64,000 nucleotides of DNA from an uncultured Saprospiraceae bacterium (GCA_938015415.1 CALLPK010000033.1:1-64000), one strand, 5' to 3'; positions 43,849 through 53,334 are shown, counted from the stretch's first letter. Translations and numbers: made by a program. Notes: a model not told the origin generated them from the letters alone.

Positions 43849-44006
43849 TTTATATATTCTAAAAAATAATTGTGTCTTAATTACCCGTTTTCGGTATTGT
43901 TCCTTTTCTAAATGCTTCTTAATTTTGTATTTTATTTAATCTAATCCAAACACGGTCTTCTCCCGCGTTCCAAAATCAACACAAATTTCGTACTTTGCCT
44001 AGTTAT

Positions 44007-44027
44007 TTGATTTTATAATAAAATCAA
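44007..44027. repeat. Perfect 9-bp inverted repeat before the transglycosylase gene
   Basis: TTGATTTTA and TAAAATCAA are separated by TAA. The site is in an AT-rich 276-bp gap after gatA that otherwise shows only a near-match promoter (TACTTTG at 43991). It may be an operator or a fortuitous AT palindrome. Confidence 0.35.
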
Positions 44028-44124
44028 CTATAAGAAACTGTTAGAGAGAATCTTTATTTAGAAGTTGTTATCAGTCCTAATGTTTTTAGCTTTTGCTAAT
44101 CATTTTGGACCAAATTTTAATCCC

Positions 44125-45027
44125 ATGACTTACAAGACAATTTTAAAAATTTCTCTGCTAGCTGTTTTTTGTTTTTTCTCTACAGAGGAAACGCTGGCAA
44201 AAGAAAATTCTTCGTTTAGATCGAAGAAGGAAATCAAGGAAAATCTGACTGTCGGAATCCATGATATGTTTGAGGTACGTATAAATAAAAACGTCAAGAA
44301 ATATATCAATAGCTATCTGATACGGGGAAAATCCAGTACTCAGCGAATTATTGGTAATGCCACGATCTATTTTCCAATTTTTGAAGAATATCTGACGGCC
44401 CATAATTTACCGAATGAACTAAAATATCTTTCGGTTATTGAGTCGCATCTTAATCCCAATGCAATCTCTCCCAGTGGTGCGGTGGGTCTTTGGCAATTTA
44501 TGGCTCCAACTGCCCGCAAAATGGGACTGGTTATCGACGATTACGTAGATGAACGCAAAGACATCTATCGTTCTACCGACGCAGCACTCCAATATTTACA
44601 GGAATTACACGCTCGCTATCAGGACTGGGGACTGGCCATTGCTGCTTATAACTGTGGCCCGGGTCGGGTGGACAAAGAATTACGTAGCACCAACGGTTCT
44701 TCTTTCTGGGATATTCGTTCCGCACTGCCAAAGGAAACGCAGCACTACCTTGATCGTTTTATCGCAGTTAATTACGCTATGAAAAATTATCAATTCTATA
44801 ATCTTCGTCCCAGATATCCTGATTATACCTTACAAATGACGCAAGTACAAAAAATTCATACCCGATTTTCTTTTACTAAAATTGCAGAACTAACTGGCTT
44901 GAGTAAAAGTACTATTATTCAACTCAATCCTTCTTACCGTAAAGAAATCATCCCGCCTAACCACAGTGGCTATTATCTGGTTTTACCCGTGATTGGTGTG
45001 AAAGAAAACTGGCAAGAAGAACTGTAA
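44125..45027 (+). CDS. Lytic transglycosylase, SLT family, short form
   Basis: Cleaves peptidoglycan glycan strands to 1,6-anhydro ends. A 300-residue protein with a signal peptide (about 1-24). The goose-lysozyme-like SLT domain shows the catalytic glutamate E106 in SVIESHLNPNA, then SGAVGLWQFMAPTARKMGL and AIAAYNCGPGRVD. The C-terminus (KIHTRFSFTKIAELTGLSKS…NPSYRKEI) is a degenerate LysM-like binding module. ATG 44125 was preferred because it begins the signal peptide. A paralog with two LysM modules follows after 248 bp. Confidence 0.88.
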   Translation: MTYKTILKISLLAVFCFFSTEETLAKENSSFRSKKEIKENLTVGIHDMFEVRINKNVKKYINSYLIRGKSSTQRIIGNATIYFPIFEEYLTAHNLPNELKYLSVIESHLNPNAISPSGAVGLWQFMAPTARKMGLVIDDYVDERKDIYRSTDAALQYLQELHARYQDWGLAIAAYNCGPGRVDKELRSTNGSSFWDIRSALPKETQHYLDRFIAVNYAMKNYQFYNLRPRYPDYTLQMTQVQKIHTRFSFTKIAELTGLSKSTIIQLNPSYRKEIIPPNHSGYYLVLPVIGVKENWQEEL

Positions 45028-45043
45028 AGCATTACTCAAAGTA

Positions 45044-45094
45044 GGTACATGACCGATTATATATTAGGATAATCCCAACATGTACCACTTTTTT
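45044..45094 (+). terminator. Terminator between the two transglycosylase genes
   Basis: GGTACATG (45044-45051) pairs with CATGTACC (45079-45086); inside it GATTAT and ATAATC form a second stem. A T-rich tract (ACTTTTTT) follows. Confidence 0.65.
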
Positions 45095-45275
45095 CCGTAG
45101 AATACGGTACAGAAGTTGTTCAAAACTTCATAATTCTCTAATAAAACGTTAAATAAGGTGATCTGCTAATTGTTGATCAAGTTTACTTTCGTTTTTTAGA
45201 ATCATAACTGTATTATTGTAGTCGGTTATCTACTCCAGTATCAGGGGTGAAGACTTCAAATATTCCTATTATCTT

Positions 45276-46769
45276 ATGAGACATTATTCCTACAGTCTAT
45301 TTTTGGTAATTATTTTGACACTGAATTATAGCTTTTTAAAAGGTCAAAACGCTGTCCAGTCGTCGTATAGTTACAATACAATTATTCCTACTTTTACGGA
45401 TAGCGAAATACGCGATCGCCTGAGTCGACTAACAAGCGCTGTTGCTCCACCACGATTTACTCCCGCCGTCAAGAGCTATATTAATACCTATACAGTCAAA
45501 AAAAGACAGCATACCGAAGCGATGCTCGGGCGGATCAGTATTTATTTTCCGATGTTTGAAAAATATCTTTCTGAACAGAATTTGCCCGTTGATCTAAAAT
45601 ATCTTTCCATTGTGGAATCTGCCTTAAACCCTAAAGCGGTTTCCCGTAGTGGCGCGGTAGGACTCTGGCAATTTATGCCTCCCACCGGCAAAGAAAATGG
45701 TCTAAAGATCAACAGTACGGTCGATGAACGCCGGGATCCGCACAAGTCTACCCTAGCAGCTGCCCAGTATTTAAAGAAACAATATAGACGTTACAATAAT
45801 TGGGAACTAGCGTTAGCCGCTTATAACGGTGGGCCCGGACGGGTTAACCGGGCGATCAAGCGTGGACGTAGTAAGAACTTCTGGCGAATTAAGCGGTACT
45901 TGCCGAAAGAAACCCAAAATTATGTTCCTGCCTTTATTGCTGCCACCTACGTCGTGAATTACTATCCGGAGCACAACCTCGTCCCAATCTATCCGGAAAT
46001 TGATTTGCAGATGACTGAGTTAATTAAAATTTATAAAAAAATCAGTTTTTACGAAATTGAGCAAATGACAGGTGTTCCTATGCACCTTGTCGAACAACTT
46101 AATCCTTCTTACAAAAAGAAATATATTCCTGGTAGCAGTCAAGGAAGTAATCTGGTACTTCCTAATCAGTATATGGGCAATTTGCTGAGTCACCTCGGTC
46201 GGCCAGATTCGGAAGTAAGACGAATTAATATTAAGCCAATTCCAGCACCAGTAATGGTTGATTATAGTGAAAATAAAAATACTACCGTTCATACGGTCTT
46301 CTCGGGTGAAACTTACGAAAGTATAGCTGCTTATTACGGAGTAACAACTGCGGATTTAAAAATGTGGAACCAACGCTTCGGTTATACCTTAAAGCCGGGT
46401 CGCGAACTTCAGGTTTACACGCCCAAAATAGTTAGTAGTCCTAAATTTAATAAACTGACTCCCATTGAAACCCTTAGTATTAGTCTGGTAACTTCTAAAA
46501 AACCAAACACTGTAGTAAAGTCTAAAAAGCCAGCTAACCGAACTATCAAAAAGGAAAAAAAGGCACTTCCACAACTTAAATACCTGCCTGCCAAATCTGT
46601 ATTACGAGATAATGAATATCTGTACTATTTGATCGGGAAGGATGAAACCTTACATGAAATTGCGGAAAAATTTAACGGAGTATCTATGAGTGATATCCTT
46701 GTTCTAAATAATGTTAATGACCCTTATGAGCTAAAAGCTGGTAAGAAAATAAAGGTTAAAAGAAAATAA
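45276..46769 (+). CDS. Membrane-bound lytic transglycosylase D-like, SLT plus LysM domains
   Basis: A 497-residue MltD-like enzyme. Signal peptide about 1-24; SLT domain about 80-230 with catalytic E114 in SIVESALNPKAV, SGAVGLWQFMPPTGKENGL and ALAAYNGGPGRVN. A first LysM-like segment follows the SLT domain (YKKISFYEIEQMTGVPMHLV); two clearer LysM modules are at about 330-370 (HTVFSGETYESIAAYYG) and 450-497 (YLIGKDETLHEIAEKFNGV). It lacks a lipobox. It is a paralog of the gene upstream, extended by extra cell-wall-binding modules. Confidence 0.9.
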   Translation: MRHYSYSLFLVIILTLNYSFLKGQNAVQSSYSYNTIIPTFTDSEIRDRLSRLTSAVAPPRFTPAVKSYINTYTVKKRQHTEAMLGRISIYFPMFEKYLSEQNLPVDLKYLSIVESALNPKAVSRSGAVGLWQFMPPTGKENGLKINSTVDERRDPHKSTLAAAQYLKKQYRRYNNWELALAAYNGGPGRVNRAIKRGRSKNFWRIKRYLPKETQNYVPAFIAATYVVNYYPEHNLVPIYPEIDLQMTELIKIYKKISFYEIEQMTGVPMHLVEQLNPSYKKKYIPGSSQGSNLVLPNQYMGNLLSHLGRPDSEVRRINIKPIPAPVMVDYSENKNTTVHTVFSGETYESIAAYYGVTTADLKMWNQRFGYTLKPGRELQVYTPKIVSSPKFNKLTPIETLSISLVTSKKPNTVVKSKKPANRTIKKEKKALPQLKYLPAKSVLRDNEYLYYLIGKDETLHEIAEKFNGVSMSDILVLNNVNDPYELKAGKKIKVKRK

Positions 46770-46789
46770 GACATAAGTATGTCAAAAAA

Positions 46790-46824
46790 AAAAGGTCGGG
46801 AGCAGCAATTGCTTCCGGCCTTTT
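46790..46824. terminator. Strong terminator after the MltD-like gene
   Basis: GGTCGGGAGCA and TGCTTCCGGCC form an 11-bp stem with two G-U pairs, bounded by AAAA and TTTT. It can also stop minus-strand transcription of hsp20. A small 6-bp inverted repeat GACATA/TATGTC sits just before it. Confidence 0.8.
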
Positions 46825-46892
46825 CTAATTTAGGGAAATTATTCAAGAACTCCCTTTAATCATCTCATAAGAGAATCAGTAACTTTCGGGGG

Positions 46893-47327
46893 TTAGCTGA
46901 TTACTATCTCCCGATTCGTTTCTTTCTCCTCCTCTACTACTTTTGGTAGTACGATGTTTAAAATTCCGTTCGCAAAATTTGCCTTGATATTTTCAGCATC
47001 CACCGTATCGTTTAATTGAAACCGGCGCTCAAAATTGCTGAAATTAAATTCCCGGCGGGTGTAGTGCTCTTTCGTCTCTTCGCTCTTCTCTTCTTTCGTC
47101 GCACTGATTACTAAGGCCTCTTTTTCGACCTTCAGAGTGATGTCTTCCTTTTTTAAACCTGGTACTGCGACTTCCAAAATAAATGCTTCACTTGTCTCGG
47201 ATACATTAACCGCTGGCTTCTGATTTACAAAGGTATTATTCTTCGCTACTTCATTAAAAAAAGCATCAAAATGAGCAGGAAAAAAAGCATTTCTTCTACG
47301 TGGATTTACTTTTGCTAAATAAGTCAT
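46893..47327 (-). CDS. Small heat-shock protein, Hsp20/alpha-crystallin family
   Basis: ATP-independent chaperone that holds unfolding proteins. The 144-residue protein has an alpha-crystallin domain (about 42-130) with FILEVAVPGLKKEDITLKVE and the end motif ANGILNIVLPK, plus a short N-terminal arm containing FFPAHFDAFF. The C-terminal I-x-I/V-type tail appears as REIVIS. The gene is divergent from recA across a 439-bp AT-rich gap, in which I see the recA promoter but no clear hsp20 promoter or CIRCE element. Confidence 0.92.
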   Translation of the reverse strand: MTYLAKVNPRRRNAFFPAHFDAFFNEVAKNNTFVNQKPAVNVSETSEAFILEVAVPGLKKEDITLKVEKEALVISATKEEKSEETKEHYTRREFNFSNFERRFQLNDTVDAENIKANFANGILNIVLPKVVEEEKETNREIVIS

Positions 47328-47766
47328 GATATAATTTTTTTGTTTTTAAAATAAATTTGCGATCGCTCGCTATTACACTTATTCCTACATCAAGGGCTAT
47401 ACCAACCTGATTTTTAGGTCATATCTTCTGAAATCTGCAAAAAAAAGATGACAAAAAGGCATTTTTATTAAAAAAAAGGTGCCATTTTGGCTAAAAACGT
47501 AATTATTTAGACTTATTGTTATTTTTTTGTTTACAATTTAAACATAAATCATTATTTTGATTTTATATTATTGTGTATCTAACTAAATATAGGACAAACG
47601 AAAAAAATATAATGATTTTGTTGAAAAAAAGTTTGCACATCAAAACAATTCGTTTATATTTGCATCAGAAACAACATTGTTTGTTGAATTAAATTAAAAA
47701 TTTGTACAACACCTAATCCACCTTTAATCCTGTTGTACTTTATCTTAACACTTAAAATATTTTATA
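47328..47766. other. AT-rich divergent intergenic region between hsp20 and recA
   Basis: This 439-bp gap has no frame or RNA gene that I can support. It contains the recA promoter near its right end, a GCGATCGC palindrome at 47361-47368 close to hsp20, and long A and T tracts between 47440 and 47600 that may bend DNA. Confidence 0.6.
47632..47662 (+). promoter_or_regulatory. recA promoter (TTTG-N19-TATATTTG)
   Basis: TTTG at 47632-47635 and TATATTTG at 47655-47662 are 19 nt apart, the best promoter match in the window. Transcription would start near 47669, giving an untranslated leader of about 98 nt. I see no obvious LexA-type palindrome overlapping it. Confidence 0.8.
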
Positions 47767-48879
47767 ATGTCTAAAGAAAACGACGCTAAGAAAAAAGCTT
47801 TAGAGATGACGTTAAGTCGTCTGGAAAAAACTTACGGAAAAGGAATTGTCATGAAACTTGGCGAAAAGCAAGTAGTAGAAATCGATACGATTCCTACTGG
47901 TTCACTTAGTCTTGATCTGGCACTGGGAGTTAATGGATTACCAAAAGGCCGGGTAGTTGAAATTTACGGACCAGAATCTTCTGGTAAAACAACCTTAGCA
48001 ATTCACGCCATCGCAGAATGTCAGAAGCAAGGCGGTATCGCTGCCTTCATTGATGCAGAGCACGCTTTTGATCGCTTCTACGCACAAGCGCTGGGCGTGG
48101 ATACCGAAAACCTGCTGATCTCTCAGCCGGACAACGGTGAGCAGGCGCTGGAAATAGCCGAAAATTTGATCCGTAGTGGTGCCATAGATATGCTGGTAAT
48201 AGATTCTGTTGCTGCTTTAGTACCACGAAGTGAGATTGAAGGAGAAATGGGTGACTCTAAAATGGGTCTACAGGCACGATTGATGTCTCAGGCGATGCGT
48301 AAATTAACGGGTATCATTGGTAACACCGGTTGTTGCTGTATCTTTATCAATCAACTAAGAGAGAAAATCGGTGTAATGTTTGGTAACCCTGAAACCACTA
48401 CGGGTGGTAATGCCCTGAAATTTTACGCTTCTGTTCGATTAGATATTCGTAAATCCGGTTCTGCCATTAAAGACAAAGAAGGAAACGTAGTAGGTAATCA
48501 CGTGAAAGTAAAAGTGGTGAAAAACAAATTGGCGCCACCGTTTAGAATTGCTTTGTTTGATATCACATATGGTGAAGGTATTTCCAAAACAGGTGAAATC
48601 GTAGATATGGGAGTAGATCAGGATATCATTGAAAAGAGTGGTTCTTGGTATAGCTACCAGGGCAGTAAGATCGCACAGGGTCGCGAATCAGCTAAGCTTT
48701 TCTTAAAGGATAATCCGGAGATTGCTTTGGAGATCGAAGAAAAAATTAAAGCAAAAGTTGCGGGTGGTGACGACTACTTAGAGCCAGAAGAGGAAGACGC
48801 GCCAGTAGCTGCAACTACTAAGAAGAAAACAAAAGCGGAGAAAGCAGCAGAAGCAGAAGCTGCGGCGGAAGACAACTAG
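47767..48879 (+). CDS. recA: Recombinase A
   Basis: Strand-exchange protein of homologous recombination and the SOS co-protease. The 370-residue protein has Walker [10 protein letters not shown] (about 68-76), Walker B around [12 protein letters not shown] (about 140), the [30 protein letters not shown] block with DNA-binding loop 2 (about 197-226), and the C-terminal domain. The last 30 residues are an acidic and Lys/Ala-rich tail ([20 protein letters not shown]), usual in Bacteroidota. It has its own promoter and terminator. Confidence 0.98.
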   Translation: MSKENDAKKKALEMTLSRLEKTYGKGIVMKLGEKQVVEIDTIPTGSLSLDLALGVNGLPKGRVVEIYGPESSGKTTLAIHAIAECQKQGGIAAFIDAEHAFDRFYAQALGVDTENLLISQPDNGEQALEIAENLIRSGAIDMLVIDSVAALVPRSEIEGEMGDSKMGLQARLMSQAMRKLTGIIGNTGCCCIFINQLREKIGVMFGNPETTTGGNALKFYASVRLDIRKSGSAIKDKEGNVVGNHVKVKVVKNKLAPPFRIALFDITYGEGISKTGEIVDMGVDQDIIEKSGSWYSYQGSKIAQGRESAKLFLKDNPEIALEIEEKIKAKVAGGDDYLEPEEEDAPVAATTKKKTKAEKAAEAEAAAEDN

Positions 48880-48919
48880 TCTTTCTCCTTATAAGATAGT
48901 TATTTGTTTCAAAATAGGA

Positions 48920-48959
48920 AGCGGGTCGAACTTTTGGTTTGATCTGCTTTTTTTATTTT
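48920..48959 (+). terminator. recA terminator
   Basis: AGCGGGTCGAAC (48920-48931) pairs with GTTTGATCTGCT (48937-48948), all positions matching with four G-U pairs, followed by TTTTTTATTTTT. gldD ends inside the T tract. Confidence 0.8.
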
Positions 48960-49561
48960 TTCCATTCAAAGGAAGAGATCATTTTTTCTATGTCCTCCTG
49001 AATAAAGGCCAGTACTGGTGCCAAGGAATCCGGCCGTGGACGGGATTGAAAATATAATGCCCCGTTTAAATAATTTTTGGTAGTATCTGTAAGAAAAAAA
49101 GACAGTGGTGTAGCGGTAGGTCCTTTATAGCGAAAAATAAACCCTCCTATTTCTTGATTATTTTTAATAGGAATCTCATCAATAGCATTGGCTTTGACGA
49201 TATGCTTATTAGCCATTTTGTAAGTATCATCCCTGAGCCTTTCAAAAGTATTATTCTGATCAATAGGATAATAGGTACAATAAAGTCTTGCATTGAAATC
49301 CGGATAGTTCAAATCAAACCAACAGGGATGAGCTGGTTTTTCATTAAAAAACAAAGTATCCTGCTGGACCTTGGCATAGGTCGGATAGGTAAAAGAAAAG
49401 TCACAGTAGGATTCGTCAAATTGCTGATATCCTCTTTCCGGATACATAACTCTAGGAAAAGCACGAGGCTTTGGAGTAAAAAAAGTTGTATCCTGACAAC
49501 TCCAACAGCTGATAAAACATACCAACAAAAAAGGTAACACACGATAACTAGATTGATTCAT
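48953..49561 (-). CDS. gldD: Gliding motility lipoprotein GldD
   Basis: Lipoprotein required for gliding in Flavobacterium; its exact role is not defined. The 202-residue product starts MNQSSYRVLPFLLVCFISCWSC, with lipid attachment probably at C19 or C22. The conserved GldD sequence follows: FTPKPRAFPRVMYPERGYQ and HPCWFDLNYPDFNARLYCTYYPI, then GGFIFRYKGPTATPLSFFLTD. The ATG at 49561 overlaps the gldE stop by 14 bp; a longer in-frame start exists at 49657 inside gldE but is not needed. The neighbours gldE, ssb and mutY match the order I recall from Flavobacterium. Confidence 0.88.
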   Translation of the reverse strand: MNQSSYRVLPFLLVCFISCWSCQDTTFFTPKPRAFPRVMYPERGYQQFDESYCDFSFTYPTYAKVQQDTLFFNEKPAHPCWFDLNYPDFNARLYCTYYPIDQNNTFERLRDDTYKMANKHIVKANAIDEIPIKNNQEIGGFIFRYKGPTATPLSFFLTDTTKNYLNGALYFQSRPRPDSLAPVLAFIQEDIEKMISSFEWKK

Positions 49562-50984
49562 TACGGTAATTTTTTTTCTTGCTTTTGGGTAGTGTAATTT
49601 TAATTTGTTCGATTCTTCGTTTATTAACAGCCATGACTTCCAACCGATATTCTCCACTATACACTACCCGCCCTTTTTTAGGAATAAATCCGATAATCTC
49701 CAATAGTAAACCCGCCAGAGAATCTGCATCCCCTTTGTCATCATCAAAAATTCCGGTATCAATACCTACTACTCGACAAACATCGTTGAGTAATGTTTTG
49801 CCTTCGAAAGCAAAATTTAAATCGTCGATTTTCTTAAATTCCACCTCAATCGTATCATCAAATTCATCCTTGATTTCTCCGATCACCTCTTCCATAATAT
49901 CTTCCAACGTTACGATACCAGAACTACCTCCGTATTCATCTACCACGATAGCCATATGTTGTCGCTTGCTTTGAAACTCCTTTAACAGGTCACTAATTTT
50001 TTTGGCTTCCGGTACGTAGTGTACTTCCGGTCGAATATAGCCTTGCCACTCAAAATCATCTGCCTCATTTAAAAATTTTAGTAAATCTTTTACGTATAAA
50101 ATGCCGGTAATATTATCAAAATCCTCGTCAAAGACCGGGATCCGTGAATAGCCGGACTCCTTGATTTGTTTGATCAATTCGACGAAAGTCGTTTTAAAAT
50201 CCACTGCTACCACATCTACACGAGAACACATGATTTGCTTAACAGATACTTCACCAAATTTTACAATTCCTTTAAGAATATCGATTTCCTGTTGCTCGTC
50301 TTTGACGGTCAGTTCAATCGCCTGATCAATATCTTCTTTGCTCGTGCTACTGGCTCCAGTATGGCTGGCAAGCTTTTTTTCAATAATTTTAGTTCCTGAA
50401 ACGAGTAAATTGCTTAAGGGTTTAAAGATCGTAGACAGCAACATCAACGGTCTGGCCATGAATCGTGCTATTTTCATGTTGTTGAGTTTCGCGTAGACTT
50501 TGGGAGCTACCTCACCAAATAAAACCAACAAAAATGTAACACCAATAACGGTAGTCCCAAAATGTGAATACTCCCCCAGTTGTTTTCTCGTTATCCCAAA
50601 TAGAAGCCATTGATCCGGCACCCCCCTCATCATATCTACAAAATGAGCTACAGGCAAGGCCATTCGGAAAATATAATCCGAAAGAATAACGATCCCTATA
50701 TTGATAAAATTATTACTGATAAGAATGGTAGCCAGCAGGCGACGAGGAAAATCTTTGAGTGCCAAAATATTCTGAGAAGAAAGCTGGTTTTCCTGTTCTA
50801 GTTTTTGAAAATCACTGGCTGTTAAGGAAAAAAAAGCCACTTCCGAGCTAGAAATCAAGGCAGAACAAACTAATAACAAGGCGACAATCACAATACCCAA
50901 AAGAAGACCTCCCCATGAAATGGCTATTCCCGGAAATATCCAGAACAAAAGGCTAAACGATAAATGATCCGACGCTATGTCCAA
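49548..50984 (-). CDS. gldE: Gliding motility-associated protein GldE (DUF21/CBS/CorC domains)
   Basis: Membrane protein of the hemolysin C/CorC-like group, associated with gliding in Flavobacterium. The 478-residue protein has a DUF21 membrane domain (about 30-220) with SSSEVAFFSLTASDFQKL, two CBS motifs (about 250-370; VDVVAVDF, YSRIPVFDEDFDNITGILYVKDL, MAIVVDEYGGSSGIVTLEDIMEEVIGEI), and a C-terminal CorC_HlyC domain (about 385-465). The gldD start lies within its last codons. A hairpin separates it from ssb upstream. Confidence 0.9.
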   Translation of the reverse strand: MDIASDHLSFSLLFWIFPGIAISWGGLLLGIVIVALLLVCSALISSSEVAFFSLTASDFQKLEQENQLSSQNILALKDFPRRLLATILISNNFINIGIVILSDYIFRMALPVAHFVDMMRGVPDQWLLFGITRKQLGEYSHFGTTVIGVTFLLVLFGEVAPKVYAKLNNMKIARFMARPLMLLSTIFKPLSNLLVSGTKIIEKKLASHTGASSTSKEDIDQAIELTVKDEQQEIDILKGIVKFGEVSVKQIMCSRVDVVAVDFKTTFVELIKQIKESGYSRIPVFDEDFDNITGILYVKDLLKFLNEADDFEWQGYIRPEVHYVPEAKKISDLLKEFQSKRQHMAIVVDEYGGSSGIVTLEDIMEEVIGEIKDEFDDTIEVEFKKIDDLNFAFEGKTLLNDVCRVVGIDTGIFDDDKGDADSLAGLLLEIIGFIPKKGRVVYSGEYRLEVMAVNKRRIEQIKITLPKSKKKNYRNESI

Positions 50985-51009
50985 TGTTTAGTTTGTTAGT
51001 CAATAAAAT

Positions 51010-51043
51010 TAAAGTCGTTTATGCAAAGGCACAAACGACTTTA
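51010..51043 (-). terminator. Hairpin between ssb and gldE
   Basis: TAAAGTCGTTT (51010-51020) and AAACGACTTTA (51033-51043) form a perfect 11-bp stem with a 12-nt loop. On the minus strand it follows ssb; the downstream side is AT-rich with only a short T tract, so it may be a partial terminator. Confidence 0.55.
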
Positions 51044-51081
51044 GAAGAACAAAATACGATTTTTTTGTGTTGAATATTTAA

Positions 51082-51540
51082 TTAAAATGGAAGATCATCT
51101 CCGTCTCCGCTAGCAGGTTGTTCTTCTTTAACGGTAGCAGAGGCAGCAGATTCTTTTACTCCTGCTGGTGCATCTGCAGCACTAGGTGGCGGGGTATAGC
51201 TACCACCACTTTCTTTACCACCCAACATCTTCATGGTACGTCCGACGATCTCCGTAGTATATCTGTCGTTGCCATCTTTATCTTGCCATTTCCGTGTTCT
51301 TAAACTTCCTTCGATGTAGACTTGACTTCCTTTTTTCAAATATTTTTCTGCTACACCAGCTAAACCTCCCCATAGTGAGATATTATGCCATTCGGTATTG
51401 GTTTTCTTTTCATTTGTTTTTTTATCGACGTAGCTTTCACTGGTAGCTACGGAAAAAGAGGCGACAGAAGACCCTCCTTCAAAGTGTCGGACTTCCGGAT
51501 CTTTTCCCAAATTTCCAACAATAATGACTTTATTAATCAT
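51082..51540 (-). CDS. ssb: Single-stranded DNA-binding protein
   Basis: A 152-residue OB-fold protein that coats single-stranded DNA in replication and repair. The start [20 protein letters not shown] and the [28 protein letters not shown] segment are typical. The proline- and glycine-rich linker (about 110-140) ends in the acidic interaction tip DGDDLPF. Neighbours are mutY upstream (65 bp) and gldE downstream. Confidence 0.96.
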   Translation of the reverse strand: MINKVIIVGNLGKDPEVRHFEGGSSVASFSVATSESYVDKKTNEKKTNTEWHNISLWGGLAGVAEKYLKKGSQVYIEGSLRTRKWQDKDGNDRYTTEIVGRTMKMLGGKESGGSYTPPPSAADAPAGVKESAASATVKEEQPASGDGDDLPF

Positions 51541-51604
51541 AGTTTTACGTTTAATTACTTAATAAAAATATTATGGTAAGGTATTGTCTAAATTTTCGAC
51601 ATTT

Positions 51605-52672
51605 CTAAAAATTTAAATATAGCGATTTATCTTGTAAATACAAATCAATAATACGTGGAAATGCGTAGGTTTTCAAATCTTCACGCGAAATATTTACCCA
51701 GTCTTCCGGCGCCTCGCCCAATGGTTTTTCTACGGTAATTTCCACAAATAATGCGTTAATTTTTTGGTGGGTCAATTGCTGAGAAAAGGGGGTTGAAAAA
51801 CGAGTAATCCCCGCTTCCGGAGGAATAATCCCTTGATATTCCTTATTTCTCTCCAGGGTTTTTCGATCCAACAATTTTTCGGTTTCCAGCAAAGGAAATT
51901 CGTAAAGCCCTTGCCAGATATCTTTTTCAGTACGCTTACGAATCCAAATTTCGTTTCCATAATTAATAATCAGATAATGGAAAAAGCGACTGCGCCTTTT
52001 TAACTTTTTTGACTTGAAAGGTAATTGATTTATCAAGTCTTCTTTTTGTGCAGTACAGGATTTGACCAACGGACAGATTTTACAATTGGGATTGGCAGGG
52101 ACACATTGGGTAGCCCCAAAATCCATGATCGCCTGATTGTAATCTGCTGGTCGCTTTTTTGCTAATAACTCCTGTGATAATTTGGCGAATATTTTTTTTC
52201 CTGTTGTCGTATCAATCGGTTCCTTAATACCAAAATATCGGGATAAAACACGAAATACATTCCCATCCAAAACGGCATACGGCAGGCCATATGCAAAAGA
52301 AGCAATCGCTGCTGCAGTATAGGTTCCAACTCCTTTTAATTTTAAGATATCCTCGTATTCCACAGGAAAAATCCCCCCATGATTATCGCGAATATCCTTA
52401 GCGGTAAAGTGTAAGTTTCGAGCGCGGGAATAATAACCAAGACCTTCCCATAGTTTTAAAATTTCATCTTCCGGTGCATTGGCAAGATCTACAATCGTTG
52501 GATAGGCTGCTTTGAATCTTTCAAAATAAGGAAGACCTTGCGCGACTCTTGTCTGTTGCAGAATAATTTCTGATAACCAGATTAAGTAAGGATTTTTTTC
52601 TCCTTTCCATGGCATGGGACGATGATTTTTCCCGAACCAGTCAAGTAATTTTTTAGTAAAAGCATTGGTCAT
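51605..52672 (-). CDS. mutY: A/G-specific adenine glycosylase
   Basis: Base-excision repair enzyme that removes adenine mispaired with 8-oxoguanine. The 355-residue protein has the helix-hairpin-helix and catalytic region GVGTYTAAAIASFAYGLPYAVLDGNVFRVL (about 113-142), with the essential aspartate D136, and a 4Fe-4S cluster pattern C-x6-C-x2-C-x5-C in CVPANPNCKICPLVKSC (about 193-209). Residues from about 230 form a NUDIX-like C-terminal domain that senses 8-oxoguanine. ssb follows 65 bp downstream. Confidence 0.95.
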   Translation of the reverse strand: MTNAFTKKLLDWFGKNHRPMPWKGEKNPYLIWLSEIILQQTRVAQGLPYFERFKAAYPTIVDLANAPEDEILKLWEGLGYYSRARNLHFTAKDIRDNHGGIFPVEYEDILKLKGVGTYTAAAIASFAYGLPYAVLDGNVFRVLSRYFGIKEPIDTTTGKKIFAKLSQELLAKKRPADYNQAIMDFGATQCVPANPNCKICPLVKSCTAQKEDLINQLPFKSKKLKRRSRFFHYLIINYGNEIWIRKRTEKDIWQGLYEFPLLETEKLLDRKTLERNKEYQGIIPPEAGITRFSTPFSQQLTHQKINALFVEITVEKPLGEAPEDWVNISREDLKTYAFPRIIDLYLQDKSLYLNF

Positions 52673-52695
52673 TTTCCAAAAATAGCCAAAAAAAA

Positions 52696-52719
52696 ACGGT
52701 ACGACCGAAGTCGTACCGT
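52696..52719 (-). terminator. Terminator of the second ECF sigma gene (UUCG tetraloop)
   Basis: ACGGTACGAC (52696-52705) and GTCGTACCGT (52710-52719) form a perfect 10-bp stem. Read on the minus strand the loop is TTCG, closed by C-G, and the stem is followed by a long T tract. Confidence 0.92.
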
Positions 52720-52745
52720 CACTATTTATTTTAGTCTTTAATTTC

Positions 52746-53288
52746 TTAACTAATCTTAGCGTGTTGCTTTACCAATTCAGTATTGGCATATCTACCGAGG
52801 ACTAGTTGTTTGAGTTCCTTACGAGCAAAAAAGATTCGACTCTTCACCGTTCCGAGTGGTAATCCTAACTCGTCCGCAATTTCCTGGTATTTAAAACCTT
52901 TATAGTGCATTAAAAATGGGATACGAATAATTTCATCCAGTCCGCCGATCATCTTGGAAAGCTCTTCCATCATGATGTTAGACTCCGCTCCATTATCAAC
53001 GGCATTGCTGCCAGAATTGATGTAGAACATATTATCCGTAGAATCAATAATCGTTTTAGAGCGCGCTTTTTTACGATAATTATTGATGAAAATATTTTTC
53101 ATAATCGTAAAACTCCACGCTTTAAAATTGGTACCCATCCGGAATTTATCCCGATTGGTCAACGCTCGGAAAGCGGTTTCCTGAAAAAGATCTTTGGCGT
53201 CTTCTCCATTTTTAGTCAGATTATATGCGAAATTATGAAGTAAGCTATCTAGCTTGTTAAATTTTATATTGAATTCCTGAACAGTCAT
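52746..53288 (-). CDS. ECF-type RNA polymerase sigma factor, orphan
   Basis: A 180-residue sigma factor with region 2 (about 12-80; LLHNFAYNLTKNGEDAKDLFQETA, FKAWSFTIMKNIFINNYRKKA) and region 4 (about 115-170; IRIPFLMHYKGFKYQEIA, GLPLGTVKSRIFFARKELKQ). It shares the FINNYRKK segment with the sigma factor at 4.1-4.7 kb but is otherwise diverged. No anti-sigma gene is adjacent, and a good housekeeping-type promoter and a tetraloop terminator frame it, so it looks like a stand-alone regulator. Confidence 0.92.
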   Translation of the reverse strand: MTVQEFNIKFNKLDSLLHNFAYNLTKNGEDAKDLFQETAFRALTNRDKFRMGTNFKAWSFTIMKNIFINNYRKKARSKTIIDSTDNMFYINSGSNAVDNGAESNIMMEELSKMIGGLDEIIRIPFLMHYKGFKYQEIADELGLPLGTVKSRIFFARKELKQLVLGRYANTELVKQHAKIS

Positions 53289-53334
53289 AGCATTAATTTT
53301 AGTAGATTAAAAAATCTTTTTGCATGTGATAAAC

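Noticed and set aside
52677-52684. Minus-strand TATTTTTG as a mutY promoter
   Set aside because: It would start transcription inside the ATG, lacks a TTG at proper distance, and lies in an A-rich tract where such matches arise by chance.
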